From: Prevotella sp. UBA5387
GTDB taxonomy: Bacteria; Bacteroidota; Bacteroidia; Bacteroidales; Bacteroidaceae
Direction of reading: 5' to 3'
Assembly: GCA_002407775.1 (NCBI GenBank)
Contig: DHOP01000061.1
Location: forward strand, 1 to 18,410
DNA length: 18,410 bases
Positions 1 through 8,087 of the stretch are shown here, piece after piece; position 1 is the first letter of the stretch; the number at the start of each line of letters is the position of its first letter. Below the pieces are notes generated by a model, which saw only the letters and a list, made by a program, of their open reading frames with translations, ran no database searches and was not told the DNA's origin. Made by a program: the position numbers and the translations under genes.

Positions 1-1454
1 TAAATCTGATATAAGTCAGTTAGTGGCACGCTCTTCCAAAGATAGGCAGGAATCTGTACGAGGAAATTGCCAATGGCAGTAGCGCCAAACCAGCATCCCA
101 TCATAATGCCCTGATACTTTGCAGGCGACACCTTGCTCACAAAACTTATTCCCATAGGCGAAAGTAGCAACTCGGCAAAAGTTAATGTGAGATAGGTTGA
201 AACAAGCCACATGGGTGATACACGCTGTTCGTCAGAAAGAGTATAGTTCAATCCCACACTGGCTACAATCATAATGACATAGCCCAAACCAGCGACTAGC
301 ATACCATACCCAATTTTGCGTGGTGCAGATGGCTCTTTACTTCTTCTCGCTAACCAAGCAAAAAGACCCATACTTAGCGGCGTAAGAGCAACTACAAAAG
401 CAGGATTAAACTGCTGAAAGAGAGGTACGGAAACGTCAACGAGGTTTCCTTCTGCTATCAGTGCACTATATTTATAAACAAGGAAAGCAATAGATGCGAG
501 GATAACGAGGGAGGCTATTACCTTACTTCTCGTCGTCTTGGTTTGAGCTAAGGCCACGAGTGCATATATGATAAAGATACAAGCCACAATATTAGTGACA
601 TCGAAAATCATACCAACAAGACCCGTAGCACTAGTCTGCGTGAAATCGCGGGCAAAATATGTCAGCGTTAAGCCATTTTGATGGAAAGCCATCCAGAAGA
701 AAATCACTACGACGAACACTAAGAAAAGTGCAACAAGGCGACTTTTAGTATCAGCCTTTTCCTCAGGTGTCTCAACGTGAACTTCTTTCTCTTCAGCCTT
801 TGCTGCCTGCTTCTTTTTATTTGCATCCTCAATCTGTGAGAAAGTCCAGCGAAAACCATAATAAATTCCTATGGAGAAGATGAGAGAGAGACAGGCTACT
901 GCAAAGGCATAGTGATAAGCCACTTGCTCGCTCACTCCCATTGAATTTTGTGCCCAAGCCATAAGCTTCGTGGCTGCTGTTGGGGCAAAGAGAGCTCCAA
1001 TATTGATGGCCATATAGAAGATTGAGAAACCGCTATCACGACTATCGGCATATTCTGGAGCATCATAAAGCTTTCCAACCATTACCTGTAGGTTACCTTT
1101 GAAAAGACTAGTGCCGATGCTAATCATAAGCAGTGCCGCCATCATCATAGTAATGGCAAACGTGCCTTGTCCGGCTGGAATCGCCATGAGCAGATACCCC
1201 AGGAACATGACGATGATGCCAAATGTAACACATTTACTGAATCCAATCTTGTCTGCTACCCATCCACCAAGCACTGGCAAGAAATAGATAAGCATAAGAA
1301 ATGTTGAATATACAGTTCCGGCAAGTCCCTCTGACCAGCCAAAATTAGACTGTAAAAATAGCACGAAAATGGCTATCATTGTGTAGTAGCCAAAGCGCTC
1401 GCCTGTATTGGCCAATGCCAAGGCGTACAGACCTTTAGGTTGATTCTCAAACAT
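1..1454 (-). CDS. POT/PTR2-family peptide MFS transporter (C-terminus cut by window edge)
   Basis: Proton-dependent oligopeptide transporter of the inner membrane, predicted to import di- and tripeptides. The frame is open from the ATG at 1454 to the window edge, giving 484 residues; family members are usually about 500-550, so a short C-terminal piece is missing. Seen: the N-terminal motif ERFGYY (residues 19-24), the PTR2 signature around FSIFYMAINIGAL in the fourth to fifth membrane segments, many hydrophobic helices, and a long charged cytoplasmic loop rich in Glu and Lys between the two helix bundles. In the usual ExxERF motif the first Glu is Asn here (residue 16), which separates it from the classical DtpT/YdgR type. 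It stands alone downstream of the 1527-2270 gene, 72 nt away, with its own weak promoter. Transport of peptides is inferred from family membership; the substrate is not shown. Confidence 0.88.
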   Translation of the reverse strand, partial: MFENQPKGLYALALANTGERFGYYTMIAIFVLFLQSNFGWSEGLAGTVYSTFLMLIYFLPVLGGWVADKIGFSKCVTFGIIVMFLGYLLMAIPAGQGTFAITMMMAALLMISIGTSLFKGNLQVMVGKLYDAPEYADSRDSGFSIFYMAINIGALFAPTAATKLMAWAQNSMGVSEQVAYHYAFAVACLSLIFSIGIYYGFRWTFSQIEDANKKKQAAKAEEKEVHVETPEEKADTKSRLVALFLVFVVVIFFWMAFHQNGLTLTYFARDFTQTSATGLVGMIFDVTNIVACIFIIYALVALAQTKTTRSKVIASLVILASIAFLVYKYSALIAEGNLVDVSVPLFQQFNPAFVVALTPLSMGLFAWLARRSKEPSAPRKIGYGMLVAGLGYVIMIVASVGLNYTLSDEQRVSPMWLVSTYLTLTFAELLLSPMGISFVSKVSPAKYQGIMMGCWFGATAIGNFLVQIPAYLWKSVPLTDLYQI

Positions 1455-1495
1455 TGTTAGTTAGTTTTATTGATTGTTATTATATTTCGGGTTAG

Positions 1496-1503
1496 CAAAG
1501 CTA
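1496..1503 (-). promoter_or_regulatory. Possible -7 box for the peptide transporter gene
   Basis: Read on the minus strand this is TAGCTTTG, which fits the Bacteroidetes -7 consensus TAnnTTTG. It would give a leader of about 35 nt before the ATG at 1454. No TTTG-type -33 box is visible at the expected spacing, so this is only a weak call. Confidence 0.35.
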
Positions 1504-1526
1504 TGCTTGTACAGATTGAATTGTAA

Positions 1527-2270
1527 TCACTCTGGCTTATATTTCATGATGTCGAAGAGCCAAGAAAGCTTGACTGTGATCGTTCCAAAGTTACTGGAGC
1601 CAAAATAATCACGCTTGGTATCGCCGAAGATGTTACCTAATCCATAATAGTAACGGGCTTCCAATAGAAAGTGTCCGACACTTGGTACACTATACTCCAT
1701 ACCAAGTCCGGCAGCAATACCATAGTCTAACTTATTCTTTACAGACATTGTGTCTTGCGCAACGATAGTATTTGCACGGTCTGTCATATTTCGTTCGTTC
1801 CACTCAAAGTTAGTTTTAGTACTTTCAACAAGGTACATTCCAAATTGTGGACCAGCATTGACGAAAAAGTTTGCACCTCGCTCCTCACGCCCCCATGCAA
1901 GGTGAGCAAGAAAGGGAACTTGTACATAGTTTATTGTGCGACTATATAATTCTGGCTGGCCTGTAGTCGAATTTATAACAGGTTGGTTTTTCAGGTCCTG
2001 TATTTTTTCGTTCCAGCCCATCTGTGAGAAGTTCACTTCTGCAGCTACAGAGGCGATAGTGGTGAAGTATTTCTCCACGGTGTATCGCAAAGAGAAGCCT
2101 CCCGTCAGCCCGCCTTGCATTTGCTGCACAACTTTTGGCGTAAATCTTATAGTACTGAGGTTATATCCTCCATTAACGCCCACAGACAATGTGTTGCGAT
2201 GCTCACCAATTTGGGCAGACACTGCCATTGGCAGCATAAGCACCAAGAATGTCAAAATGCGTTTTGTCAT
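1527..2270 (-). CDS. Outer-membrane beta-barrel protein (porin / PorT-like family)
   Basis: Predicted outer-membrane barrel of 247 residues. A signal peptide is clear: MTKR, a hydrophobic core (residues 5-15), then AVSA with cleavage before Gln20. The mature part shows alternating hydrophobic/polar strands with aromatic girdles, for example YVQVPFLAHLAWG and FLLEARYYYGLGNIF, and ends in a strand with aromatic residues (KLSWLFDIM), as in the outer membrane beta-barrel family often annotated as porin or PorT family in Bacteroidetes. Its ATG lies 3 nt after the stop of the LysM gene, so the two are almost certainly one transcript. The actual ligand or role is unknown; barrel proteins of this size (8-10 strands) may be structural rather than pores. 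It is not confidently the PorT of the type IX secretion system. Confidence 0.82.
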   Translation of the reverse strand: MTKRILTFLVLMLPMAVSAQIGEHRNTLSVGVNGGYNLSTIRFTPKVVQQMQGGLTGGFSLRYTVEKYFTTIASVAAEVNFSQMGWNEKIQDLKNQPVINSTTGQPELYSRTINYVQVPFLAHLAWGREERGANFFVNAGPQFGMYLVESTKTNFEWNERNMTDRANTIVAQDTMSVKNKLDYGIAAGLGMEYSVPSVGHFLLEARYYYGLGNIFGDTKRDYFGSSNFGTITVKLSWLFDIMKYKPE

Positions 2271-2273
2271 AGC

Positions 2274-3620
2274 TTAATAGGCAATGGATTCGATGTTCCC
2301 CTGAGAGGAATAATGAATGAGGTGAAAAAACTCATTCTGCATTCCTGCAGTACTAACCTGCTTAAATTGCAGAGGATTTTGCAGTGGTACATAAGTGCTT
2401 TGGCCCTTTGTTCCGCGGAATTTCTTACCATGTTTATCATATCCATGCAAAAAAAACTGTGCATGATCATATCCTGTAATGCCAAACCGAGGCAGTGCAT
2501 ACTGCATCGGTTCATTGAACCAACGAGCATAGCTCTGTTCCAAACTTCGTGTCTTTGAGTCTATAGCATTGAAATAAAAGTTGGAAGGAACATAAGTGTC
2601 CAAGCGGAAAAAATCCTCAAGCTTGTCATCCGCAAACATCAACCACTCTGTATAGCCAAAAAGTGAGATCTTTATCGAAGGATCACTATTCTTTAAACTA
2701 TTTAGTTTAGCGATTGCCACAGTAAGACTAGGTGATGTTCCTGAGTTGAGTACTACTACATTGCGTTTGATCCTTGAAAAAGATTTAGCAAACATCTCCT
2801 CACTTGTATTCAGGTTAGTGATAGTGTATGGAATATTGGTGTTTGCCAAACGGTTTCTCAAAGCAAATGTAAAGACACCCTTCTTAGATTCCTTGTCATT
2901 GCAATCAATGAACACAGGCTGGCTATCAGAAAAGCGCTTTTGAAAAGCATCAATCGTACTATTATTAAGCTTGTCTGGTGATTCCCAAACTTGAAAAATC
3001 TGTCCAAAACGAGCCACGTCATCTCCATCAATAGAGAAAGGGATAACCAATTTGATGTCGCGTGCCTTGCAAAACTCAGCTAACCCACGTACTTGGTGTG
3101 AATATAACGGTCCAAAGATAATATTGCATTGCCCTGCAGCTGGGTCTTTGAGAATATCAGCAATATTAGCATCAATGTTGACATTCCATGTATGAATATC
3201 AATGTTCATTCCAGTTTGCTTCAATTCCTCGCAGCCCAATAGAAAACCCCGGTAGTATTCCACCATACGACGACCATCACCATCCACATCATGAAGTGGT
3301 AACATGATGCCCACACATACTGACTTGACATCAGCCACTGACTTAGTAATGCTAGTTGCTTTTACAGCATTGTCTGCATTCGCTCTGGCAAAGGGAATAA
3401 ATATAAAATCACCTTTCTTCAACTGATAGCCCTCTTGCGTCATCTCAGGATTGGCTTCTGTCAATTCAGCTATACTGATGTCGTATTTTTTAGCGATGCC
3501 GAAGACAGTATCCTTCTTTTTCACCTTGTACATGTCACGCCATCTGATTGTTTGTGCCAAGGTATCGGCAGCAAAGCAAACAAGCGTCAACAATAGTAAA
3601 TATCTTAAAAGTCTTCTCAT
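2274..3620 (-). CDS. Exported LysM-domain protein with periplasmic-binding-protein-like domain
   Basis: Predicted periplasmic or surface protein of 448 residues. Seen in order: a signal peptide (residues 1-22, leucine-rich core, cleavage near LA|Q), one LysM domain (about 31-76, starting YKVKKKDT and ending KKGDFIFIP), a short linker, then a domain from about residue 100 to 440 that begins VCVGIMLPL and contains NIIFGPLYSHQV and IKLVIPFSID. The latter resembles the type I periplasmic binding fold of branched-chain amino acid receptors (Peripla_BP family). LysM domains bind peptidoglycan, so the protein is probably held at the cell wall. No ABC transporter subunits are nearby, so a sensing, scaffolding or enzyme-recruiting role is as likely as transport. 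It leads an operon with the beta-barrel gene 3 nt downstream. Domain calls are fairly sure; function is open. Confidence 0.83.
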   Translation of the reverse strand: MRRLLRYLLLLTLVCFAADTLAQTIRWRDMYKVKKKDTVFGIAKKYDISIAELTEANPEMTQEGYQLKKGDFIFIPFARANADNAVKATSITKSVADVKSVCVGIMLPLHDVDGDGRRMVEYYRGFLLGCEELKQTGMNIDIHTWNVNIDANIADILKDPAAGQCNIIFGPLYSHQVRGLAEFCKARDIKLVIPFSIDGDDVARFGQIFQVWESPDKLNNSTIDAFQKRFSDSQPVFIDCNDKESKKGVFTFALRNRLANTNIPYTITNLNTSEEMFAKSFSRIKRNVVVLNSGTSPSLTVAIAKLNSLKNSDPSIKISLFGYTEWLMFADDKLEDFFRLDTYVPSNFYFNAIDSKTRSLEQSYARWFNEPMQYALPRFGITGYDHAQFFLHGYDKHGKKFRGTKGQSTYVPLQNPLQFKQVSTAGMQNEFFHLIHYSSQGNIESIAY

Positions 3621-3645
3621 CGATCACATCAGTTTTATGATATTG

Positions 3646-3653
3646 CAAATATA
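3646..3653 (-). promoter_or_regulatory. Putative -7 box for the LysM/beta-barrel operon
   Basis: On the minus strand this reads TATATTTG, a full match to TAnnTTTG, 25 nt ahead of the ATG at 3620. A clear -33 TTTG is not present at 19 nt. The location in a 156-bp divergent intergenic region supports it. Confidence 0.5.
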
Positions 3654-3748
3654 CAAAAAACTTTGTATCTCTTTGCCTCAATCGTGCAAAAAACTCTTTG
3701 GCGAACATCTTTTTAATAGAAACCAAATCTTTTTCAACCTAAAATAGC

Positions 3749-3756
3749 TATCTTTG
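3749..3756 (+). promoter_or_regulatory. Putative -7 box for the CHU_C-domain gene; decides the start
   Basis: TATCTTTG matches TAnnTTTG exactly. Transcription would start near 3762. That leaves about 15 nt before the ATG at 3777 but only a few nt before the in-frame TTG at 3768, so the ATG is the better start. The -33 region is only T-rich. Confidence 0.5.
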
Positions 3757-3776
3757 CATGATTAAGTTTGTGCAAA

Positions 3777-4505
3777 ATGAAGACAAGATCAAAGATCATT
3801 ATAGCCCTTTTGTTCATGCCAATATTAGGAGCATTTGGACAAACAACATATCCAACGATCTCTCCTACTGCAACCTACACGGATGCAGGAGGTAATGAAC
3901 AGACGGAAAGCAATATCTCTGAGTCTGCCCCGCTCACTGTTACCTTTTCAGCGAATACCGAGAATGCTGGGGGATGGACAGCTCATTATGAGTGGCATTT
4001 CTATAAGGAAGGACAACGTGATAAACCATATCTACTTCGTTACGAGGAACAGACAACCTACACTTTTTCTGAGGCGGGAGCCCATCTTATTGAGCTTTGG
4101 GCAACATTCACACAGGGTACTGACAGCGCAATATATACCAACGAATATTGGACAAGTGAGGGTCAGCCCATCAGCGTTTCCATATCGGAGAGTAAACTAG
4201 AAATGCCAAATGCCTTTTCGCCCAACGGTGACGGAATCAATGACATCTATCGAGCCAAAGAAGGCTATCGAAGCCTTATAGAATTCAAAGCCACAATCTT
4301 CAATAGATGGGGTCAAAAACTCTATAGCTGGACCGATCCCGCAGACGGATGGGACGGCAAATTCAATGGTAAGAATGTAGCAGATGGTGTCTATTTTGTA
4401 TTAGTTCAAGCCAAGGGAGCGGATGGACGAAAGTTTAATATTAAGAGAGACGTAAACCTTCTACGTGGATTTACGGAAGGACAAACAAGTCCCAGTCTCC
4501 CATAA
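3777..4505 (+). CDS. Secreted protein with PKD-like region and C-terminal CHU_C / T9SS type B sorting domain
   Basis: Predicted type IX secretion cargo of 242 residues. A signal peptide covers about residues 1-21 (MKTRSK, hydrophobic IIIALLFMPILG, cleavage before Gln). Residues about 35-130 look like an Ig/PKD-type fold (TVTFSANT, HYEWHFYKEG, YTFSEAGAHLIELWATF). From about residue 143 comes the gliding-motility-associated C-terminal domain: MPNAFSPNGDGINDIYR, FKATIFNRWGQKLYSW, DGWDGKFNGK, VADGVYFVLVQA. This domain directs type B sorting through the type IX system to the outer membrane or outside. The ATG at 3777 is chosen over an upstream TTG (3768) because the signal peptide begins properly at MKTRSK and the promoter sits too close to the TTG. 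The mature part is too small for an enzyme; adhesion or a structural surface role is inferred. Confidence 0.87.
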   Translation: MKTRSKIIIALLFMPILGAFGQTTYPTISPTATYTDAGGNEQTESNISESAPLTVTFSANTENAGGWTAHYEWHFYKEGQRDKPYLLRYEEQTTYTFSEAGAHLIELWATFTQGTDSAIYTNEYWTSEGQPISVSISESKLEMPNAFSPNGDGINDIYRAKEGYRSLIEFKATIFNRWGQKLYSWTDPADGWDGKFNGKNVADGVYFVLVQAKGADGRKFNIKRDVNLLRGFTEGQTSPSLP

Positions 4506-4515
4506 CTTGTGAGAA

Positions 4516-4561
4516 GGAGTGATTTTCATTATGATGAACCATGTTAAAGACTGGTCACTCC
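4516..4561 (+). other. Inverted repeat in the gap before uvrA
   Basis: GGAGTGA at 4516-4522 pairs perfectly with TCACTCC at 4555-4561 around a 32-nt loop. It lies just after the stop at 4505 and has no T-tract directly after it. It could be a weak terminator or a processing hairpin between the secreted-protein gene and uvrA. No Bacteroidetes-type promoter is evident for uvrA in the 118-bp gap, so some readthrough is likely. Confidence 0.3.
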
Positions 4562-4623
4562 CTCAAAGAAAAAAGGTTAAAGAAAAGCTTCTTCGATGAC
4601 AAGGGGCTATTTATTTTTTATTT

Positions 4624-7443
4624 ATGCAAGATAACAAATTCAATAACGGTTGGATAGATGTTTCTGGAGCGCGGGTGCACAACCTAAAGAATGTAGACGT
4701 TCGGATACCGCGCAATTCACTCACCGTTATCACAGGACTCTCCGGTTCAGGCAAATCGTCATTGGCTTTCGACACTATTTTTGCTGAAGGACAACGTCGA
4801 TATATCGAAACTTTCTCTGCTTACGCACGCAATTTCTTGGGTAACATGGACAGGCCGGATGTGGACAAGATCACCGGACTAAGCCCCGTCATCAGCATAG
4901 AACAGAAAACTACCAACAAAAATCCTCGCTCGACTGTAGGTACTACCACTGAGATTTACGACTACATGCGTCTGCTCTATGCCCGCGCAGGCACTGCATA
5001 TAGCTACATGAGCGGTGAGAAGATGGTGAAATACACCGAGGAACAAGTCCTTGACATGATTCTAACCGACTATGCCGGCCTTGGAATCTATATTCTTTCT
5101 CCAGTTGTTCGTCAGCGCAAAGGTCATTATCGTGAACTCTTCGAAAGTATGAGGCGTAAGGGATATCTTTACATGCGGGTGGACGGAGAGGTCAAAGAAA
5201 TTGTGCGTGGCATGAAGGTGGACCGCTATAAGAACCACAATATCGAGGTTGTAGTGGATAAACTGAAAGTGCAGGGTAAAGATGATGAGCGTCTGAAACA
5301 CAGTGTACAAACGGCGATGAAGCTTGGCGATGGCGTACTCATGATCATGGACCGAGATTCGGGGGCTGTGCGCAACTTCTCCAAACGGTTCATGGACCCC
5401 GTCACTGGATTATCCTATGGTGAACCAGCACCAAATATTTTTTCGTTCAACTCACCCGAGGGCGCCTGCCCGCATTGCAAGGGACTAGGATTTGTGAATG
5501 AGATTGATATGAAGAAAGTGATACCAGATCAAAATCTGAGCATTCACGACGGAGCTATTGTACCCCTTGGCAAATATAAGAATCAGATGATTTTCTGGCA
5601 GATTGATGCCATCTTGAAAGAGTTTGATTGCACGCTTCAAACCCCCTTCAAAGACATTCCTCAGGACTGCGTCGACGAGATTATGAACGGATCCCTAGAC
5701 AACATTCGCATAGACAAGGACGTGGTTCGTACATCGAGCGACTACTTCGTAGCTTTCGATGGTGTTGTCAAATACCTCCAAACAGTCATGGAGACCGATG
5801 ATTCCAAAGCCAGTCAGAGGTGGGCAGAACAGTTTTTAGCTGAAGTTGAATGCCCTGAATGCCATGGCCAAAGACTTAAGCGCGAGTCATTGTCCTATAA
5901 ATTATGGGGCAAGAATATTGCCGAGATATCTGCAATGGATATGATTGACTTGAAAGACTGGCTTCAACATTTAGAAGAACATCTTGAGACACAACAGAAA
6001 CAGATAGCGCACGAGATTATCAAGGAGTTGAAGACGCGTGTCAATTTCCTTCTGGAAGTCGGTCTTGACTACCTGGCATTGGATCGCCAGTCTGCGACAT
6101 TGTCGGGTGGAGAGAGTCAGCGTATCCGTCTCGCTACTCAGATTGGATCTCAGCTTGTAAACGTATTATACATTCTTGATGAGCCCAGTATTGGTTTGCA
6201 TCAACGCGACAATCAGCGCCTTATCAGTTCCTTGAAAGAACTTAGAGACCTTGGCAATACAGTCATTGTAGTGGAACATGACGAGGATATGATGCGCGCT
6301 GCCGACTGGATCATAGACATCGGACCGCAAGCTGGAAGAAAAGGTGGCGAGGTAGTATTCCAAGGCACTCCAGAAGAAATGCTAAAGACCCATACCATCA
6401 CAGCGCAATATCTCAATGGTGAACGTAAGATTGAGATTTCAAAAAAACGTAGGGAAGGCAATGGAAAGCACATTCTTGTTAGTGGCGCACATGGAAACAA
6501 CCTGAAAAATGTCAATGTCGATTTCCCCTTAGGCAAGTTAATCGTTGTGACGGGTGTGTCAGGATCCGGAAAGTCCACATTGGTCAACGAAACACTGCAG
6601 CCCATTCTCTCCCACCATTTCTATAGATCCTTGAAAAAACCAATGCCTTATGATAAAATTGAAGGTATTGACAACATAGACAAAGTGGTGGATGTGGACC
6701 AAAGTCCAATTGGACGCACCCCACGTTCCAATCCTGCTACTTACACAGGCGTGTTTTCCGACATCCGCGCCCTTTATGTAAACTTGCCAGAGGCAAAGAT
6801 TCGCGGTTACAAACCTGGAAGATTCTCATTCAACGTGAAGGGTGGACGCTGCGAAACATGTGGCGGAAACGGCTATAAGACGATTGAGATGAACTTCCTT
6901 CCCAACGTCATGGTGCCATGCGAAGTGTGCCACGGCAAGCGCTACAATCGTGAGACATTGGAAGTGCGCTTCAAGGGAAAGTCTATAGCTGACGTGCTCG
7001 ACATGACCATCAACCAAGCCGTGGAGTTTTTCGAAAACGTACCAACCATTCTGCCAAGAATCAAGACACTTCAAGAGGTTGGACTTGGCTATATCAAGTT
7101 GGGACAAAGTTCCACAACTTTATCTGGAGGTGAAAGCCAGCGTGTGAAGCTGGCCACGGAACTTGCCAAGCGCGATACAGGTAAGACATTATACATCCTT
7201 GATGAACCCACGACCGGTTTGCATTTCGAAGACATCCGCATACTCATGCAGGTGCTCAATAGACTTGTGGACCGAGGTAATACAGTAATCATCATCGAGC
7301 ACAACCTAGACGTCATACGCCAGGCTGATTGGCTCATCGATATGGGACCAAACGGTGGACGTGGAGGTGGAGAATTGCTTTCTACCGGTACACCTGAGCA
7401 AGTGACAAAGAGCAAGAAAGGCTTCACACCGAAATATTTGTAA
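4624..7443 (+). CDS. uvrA: Excinuclease ABC subunit A (UvrA)
   Basis: Damage-recognition ATPase of nucleotide excision repair; it loads UvrB onto damaged DNA. The 939 residues match the usual length of about 940. Seen in order: Walker A GLSGSGKS (38-45), the UvrB-binding/insertion region (roughly 115-260), first zinc finger with CPHC (Cys282, 285) and CPEC (Cys410, 413), ABC signature LSGGESQ (493-499) and Walker B ILDEPSIGLH (517-526); then the second half with Walker A GVSGSGKS (644-651), the C-terminal zinc finger CETC-X19-CEVC (Cys743, 746, 766, 769), signature LSGGESQ (833-839) and Walker B ILDEPTTGLH. All catalytic elements are intact. Both halves and both zinc sites are present, so this is a full-length standard UvrA. 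Genes on each side are unrelated in function; it is probably transcribed alone or by readthrough from the secreted-protein gene. Confidence 0.98.
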   Translation: MQDNKFNNGWIDVSGARVHNLKNVDVRIPRNSLTVITGLSGSGKSSLAFDTIFAEGQRRYIETFSAYARNFLGNMDRPDVDKITGLSPVISIEQKTTNKNPRSTVGTTTEIYDYMRLLYARAGTAYSYMSGEKMVKYTEEQVLDMILTDYAGLGIYILSPVVRQRKGHYRELFESMRRKGYLYMRVDGEVKEIVRGMKVDRYKNHNIEVVVDKLKVQGKDDERLKHSVQTAMKLGDGVLMIMDRDSGAVRNFSKRFMDPVTGLSYGEPAPNIFSFNSPEGACPHCKGLGFVNEIDMKKVIPDQNLSIHDGAIVPLGKYKNQMIFWQIDAILKEFDCTLQTPFKDIPQDCVDEIMNGSLDNIRIDKDVVRTSSDYFVAFDGVVKYLQTVMETDDSKASQRWAEQFLAEVECPECHGQRLKRESLSYKLWGKNIAEISAMDMIDLKDWLQHLEEHLETQQKQIAHEIIKELKTRVNFLLEVGLDYLALDRQSATLSGGESQRIRLATQIGSQLVNVLYILDEPSIGLHQRDNQRLISSLKELRDLGNTVIVVEHDEDMMRAADWIIDIGPQAGRKGGEVVFQGTPEEMLKTHTITAQYLNGERKIEISKKRREGNGKHILVSGAHGNNLKNVNVDFPLGKLIVVTGVSGSGKSTLVNETLQPILSHHFYRSLKKPMPYDKIEGIDNIDKVVDVDQSPIGRTPRSNPATYTGVFSDIRALYVNLPEAKIRGYKPGRFSFNVKGGRCETCGGNGYKTIEMNFLPNVMVPCEVCHGKRYNRETLEVRFKGKSIADVLDMTINQAVEFFENVPTILPRIKTLQEVGLGYIKLGQSSTTLSGGESQRVKLATELAKRDTGKTLYILDEPTTGLHFEDIRILMQVLNRLVDRGNTVIIIEHNLDVIRQADWLIDMGPNGGRGGGELLSTGTPEQVTKSKKGFTPKYL

Positions 7444-7545
7444 TCAGTCACAAGCAGCCTGTAGTATAAGCTCTCTTGCTTAACCCGTCTCACCCGATAA
7501 ACGATTACGATTAAGCATCAATCATGTCTTCTCTCCGAAGAATTT

Positions 7546-7655
7546 TCCTTGTTTTGCGATTGATATCTTTTGGCGGTGTGATTCGATATGAATCGCGACG
7601 CGTTTAGATAGTTATCGCAGTGCCATTCGGCATCAATCGCGAGCCCGTTTGGCAT
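7546..7655 (+). repeat. Degenerate 22-bp tandem repeat array, left copy
   Basis: Four consecutive 22-bp units start at 7568, 7590, 7612 and 7634, with a more diverged one at 7546. Shared core per unit is AATCGC-n2-TGC-n2-TT-n-G; T at unit position 4, G at 6 and TT at 15-16 are kept in all four clear units. The same family lies at 18293-18402 in the other orientation: over 53 bp (7572-7624 against 18398-18346 minus) 40 bases agree by my hand count, and a 25-bp stretch (7615-7639 against 18311-18287 minus) differs at one base. Units are directly adjacent, with no spacers. Unit phasing was counted by hand. Confidence 0.75.
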
Positions 7656-7771
7656 CAATGGGAAAAGGTTGGAAAACTTACTTGGATTTGTTCGTTAGCC
7701 ATCAAGCAATCAATGAAAGTTACTCTCTGAAAAAATACTCATTTCTTTGAATTATGCTAAAGGGTCTACTA

Positions 7772-7785
7772 GTTTATATATAAAC
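7772..7785. other. A/T-rich perfect palindrome upstream of ilvD
   Basis: GTTTATATATAAAC is a perfect 14-bp palindrome, about 300 nt ahead of the ilvD start. It could be a protein-binding site or chance in A/T-rich DNA. Confidence 0.3.
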
Positions 7786-7843
7786 CTTATAGCACTTATT
7801 ATATGATCATTCTAGAAAATTCGAAAATCCTTTATCTACCCAT

Positions 7844-7861
7844 TCTTGGTTAACACCAAGA
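7844..7861. other. Hairpin / inverted repeat upstream of ilvD
   Basis: TCTTGGT and ACCAAGA are exact 7-bp inverted arms around the 4-nt loop TAAC. No run of T follows, so it is a weak terminator; an operator-like dyad about 200 nt ahead of the ilvD promoter is the alternative. Evidence is shape only. Confidence 0.35.
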
Positions 7862-8055
7862 CCGGAATTTGTTTGTTATTACTTGTAAGTTTTCTTAAAT
7901 ATACCACGAAAGATTTTAATCTCATAATGTTAGTAACAGGATGTTATTTCGAAAATTATGTGTCAATTTAAAAGAAATCAAGCCATTATTCTTTCATTTC
8001 GCAGCAAAATATCATTTTTTACAAAGAAATTCATGGTAATTATGAATTTAATACT

Positions 8056-8063
8056 TACCTTTG
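8056..8063 (+). promoter_or_regulatory. Putative -7 box of the ilvD-ilvB-ilvN operon
   Basis: TACCTTTG fits TAnnTTTG exactly and is identical to the -7 box in front of ilvC. It sits 24 nt before the ATG at 8088, so the leader would be only about 20 nt: too short for an attenuator. The in-frame TTG at 8061 lies inside this box and cannot be the start. No good -33 TTTG is seen. Confidence 0.6.
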
Positions 8064-8087
8064 CCGCGTATAATATTTAGTAGTGTT

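Larger units (their letters stand above)
7444..8055. other. Gene-free intergenic region between uvrA and ilvD
   Basis: No credible coding frame, tRNA or conserved RNA is visible. Just after uvrA a small hairpin (TAAGC 7467-7471 / GCTTA 7478-7482) lacks a T-tract and is a poor terminator. The 7507-7517 stretch ACGATTAAGCA recurs exactly at 18330-18340. A 22-bp repeat array occupies about 7546-7655. The remainder (about 7670-8055) is strongly A/T-rich and contains two palindromes listed separately, then the ilvD promoter. No peptide leader rich in Val/Leu/Ile codons, T-box or other attenuator is seen. Confidence 0.7.

Noticed and set aside
2115..2558. 147-residue plus-strand frame over the junction of the LysM and barrel genes
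   Set aside because: It overlaps two well-supported genes on the other strand and lacks any domain signal.
3768..3776. TTG start for the CHU_C-domain protein
   Set aside because: It lies only a few nt from the expected transcription start, and the ATG at 3777 begins a normal signal peptide.
4531..4599. 22-residue frame ahead of uvrA (starting MMNHVKDWS)
   Set aside because: No start signals or conserved features; it is most likely chance. A leader peptide role cannot be supported.
7467..7482. Terminator for uvrA
   Set aside because: The stem is only 5 bp and no T-run follows; left as a note in the intergenic entry.
8061..8087. TTG start giving a 609-residue IlvD
   Set aside because: The TTG is inside the -7 promoter box; the ATG at 8088 gives the usual IlvD N-terminus.
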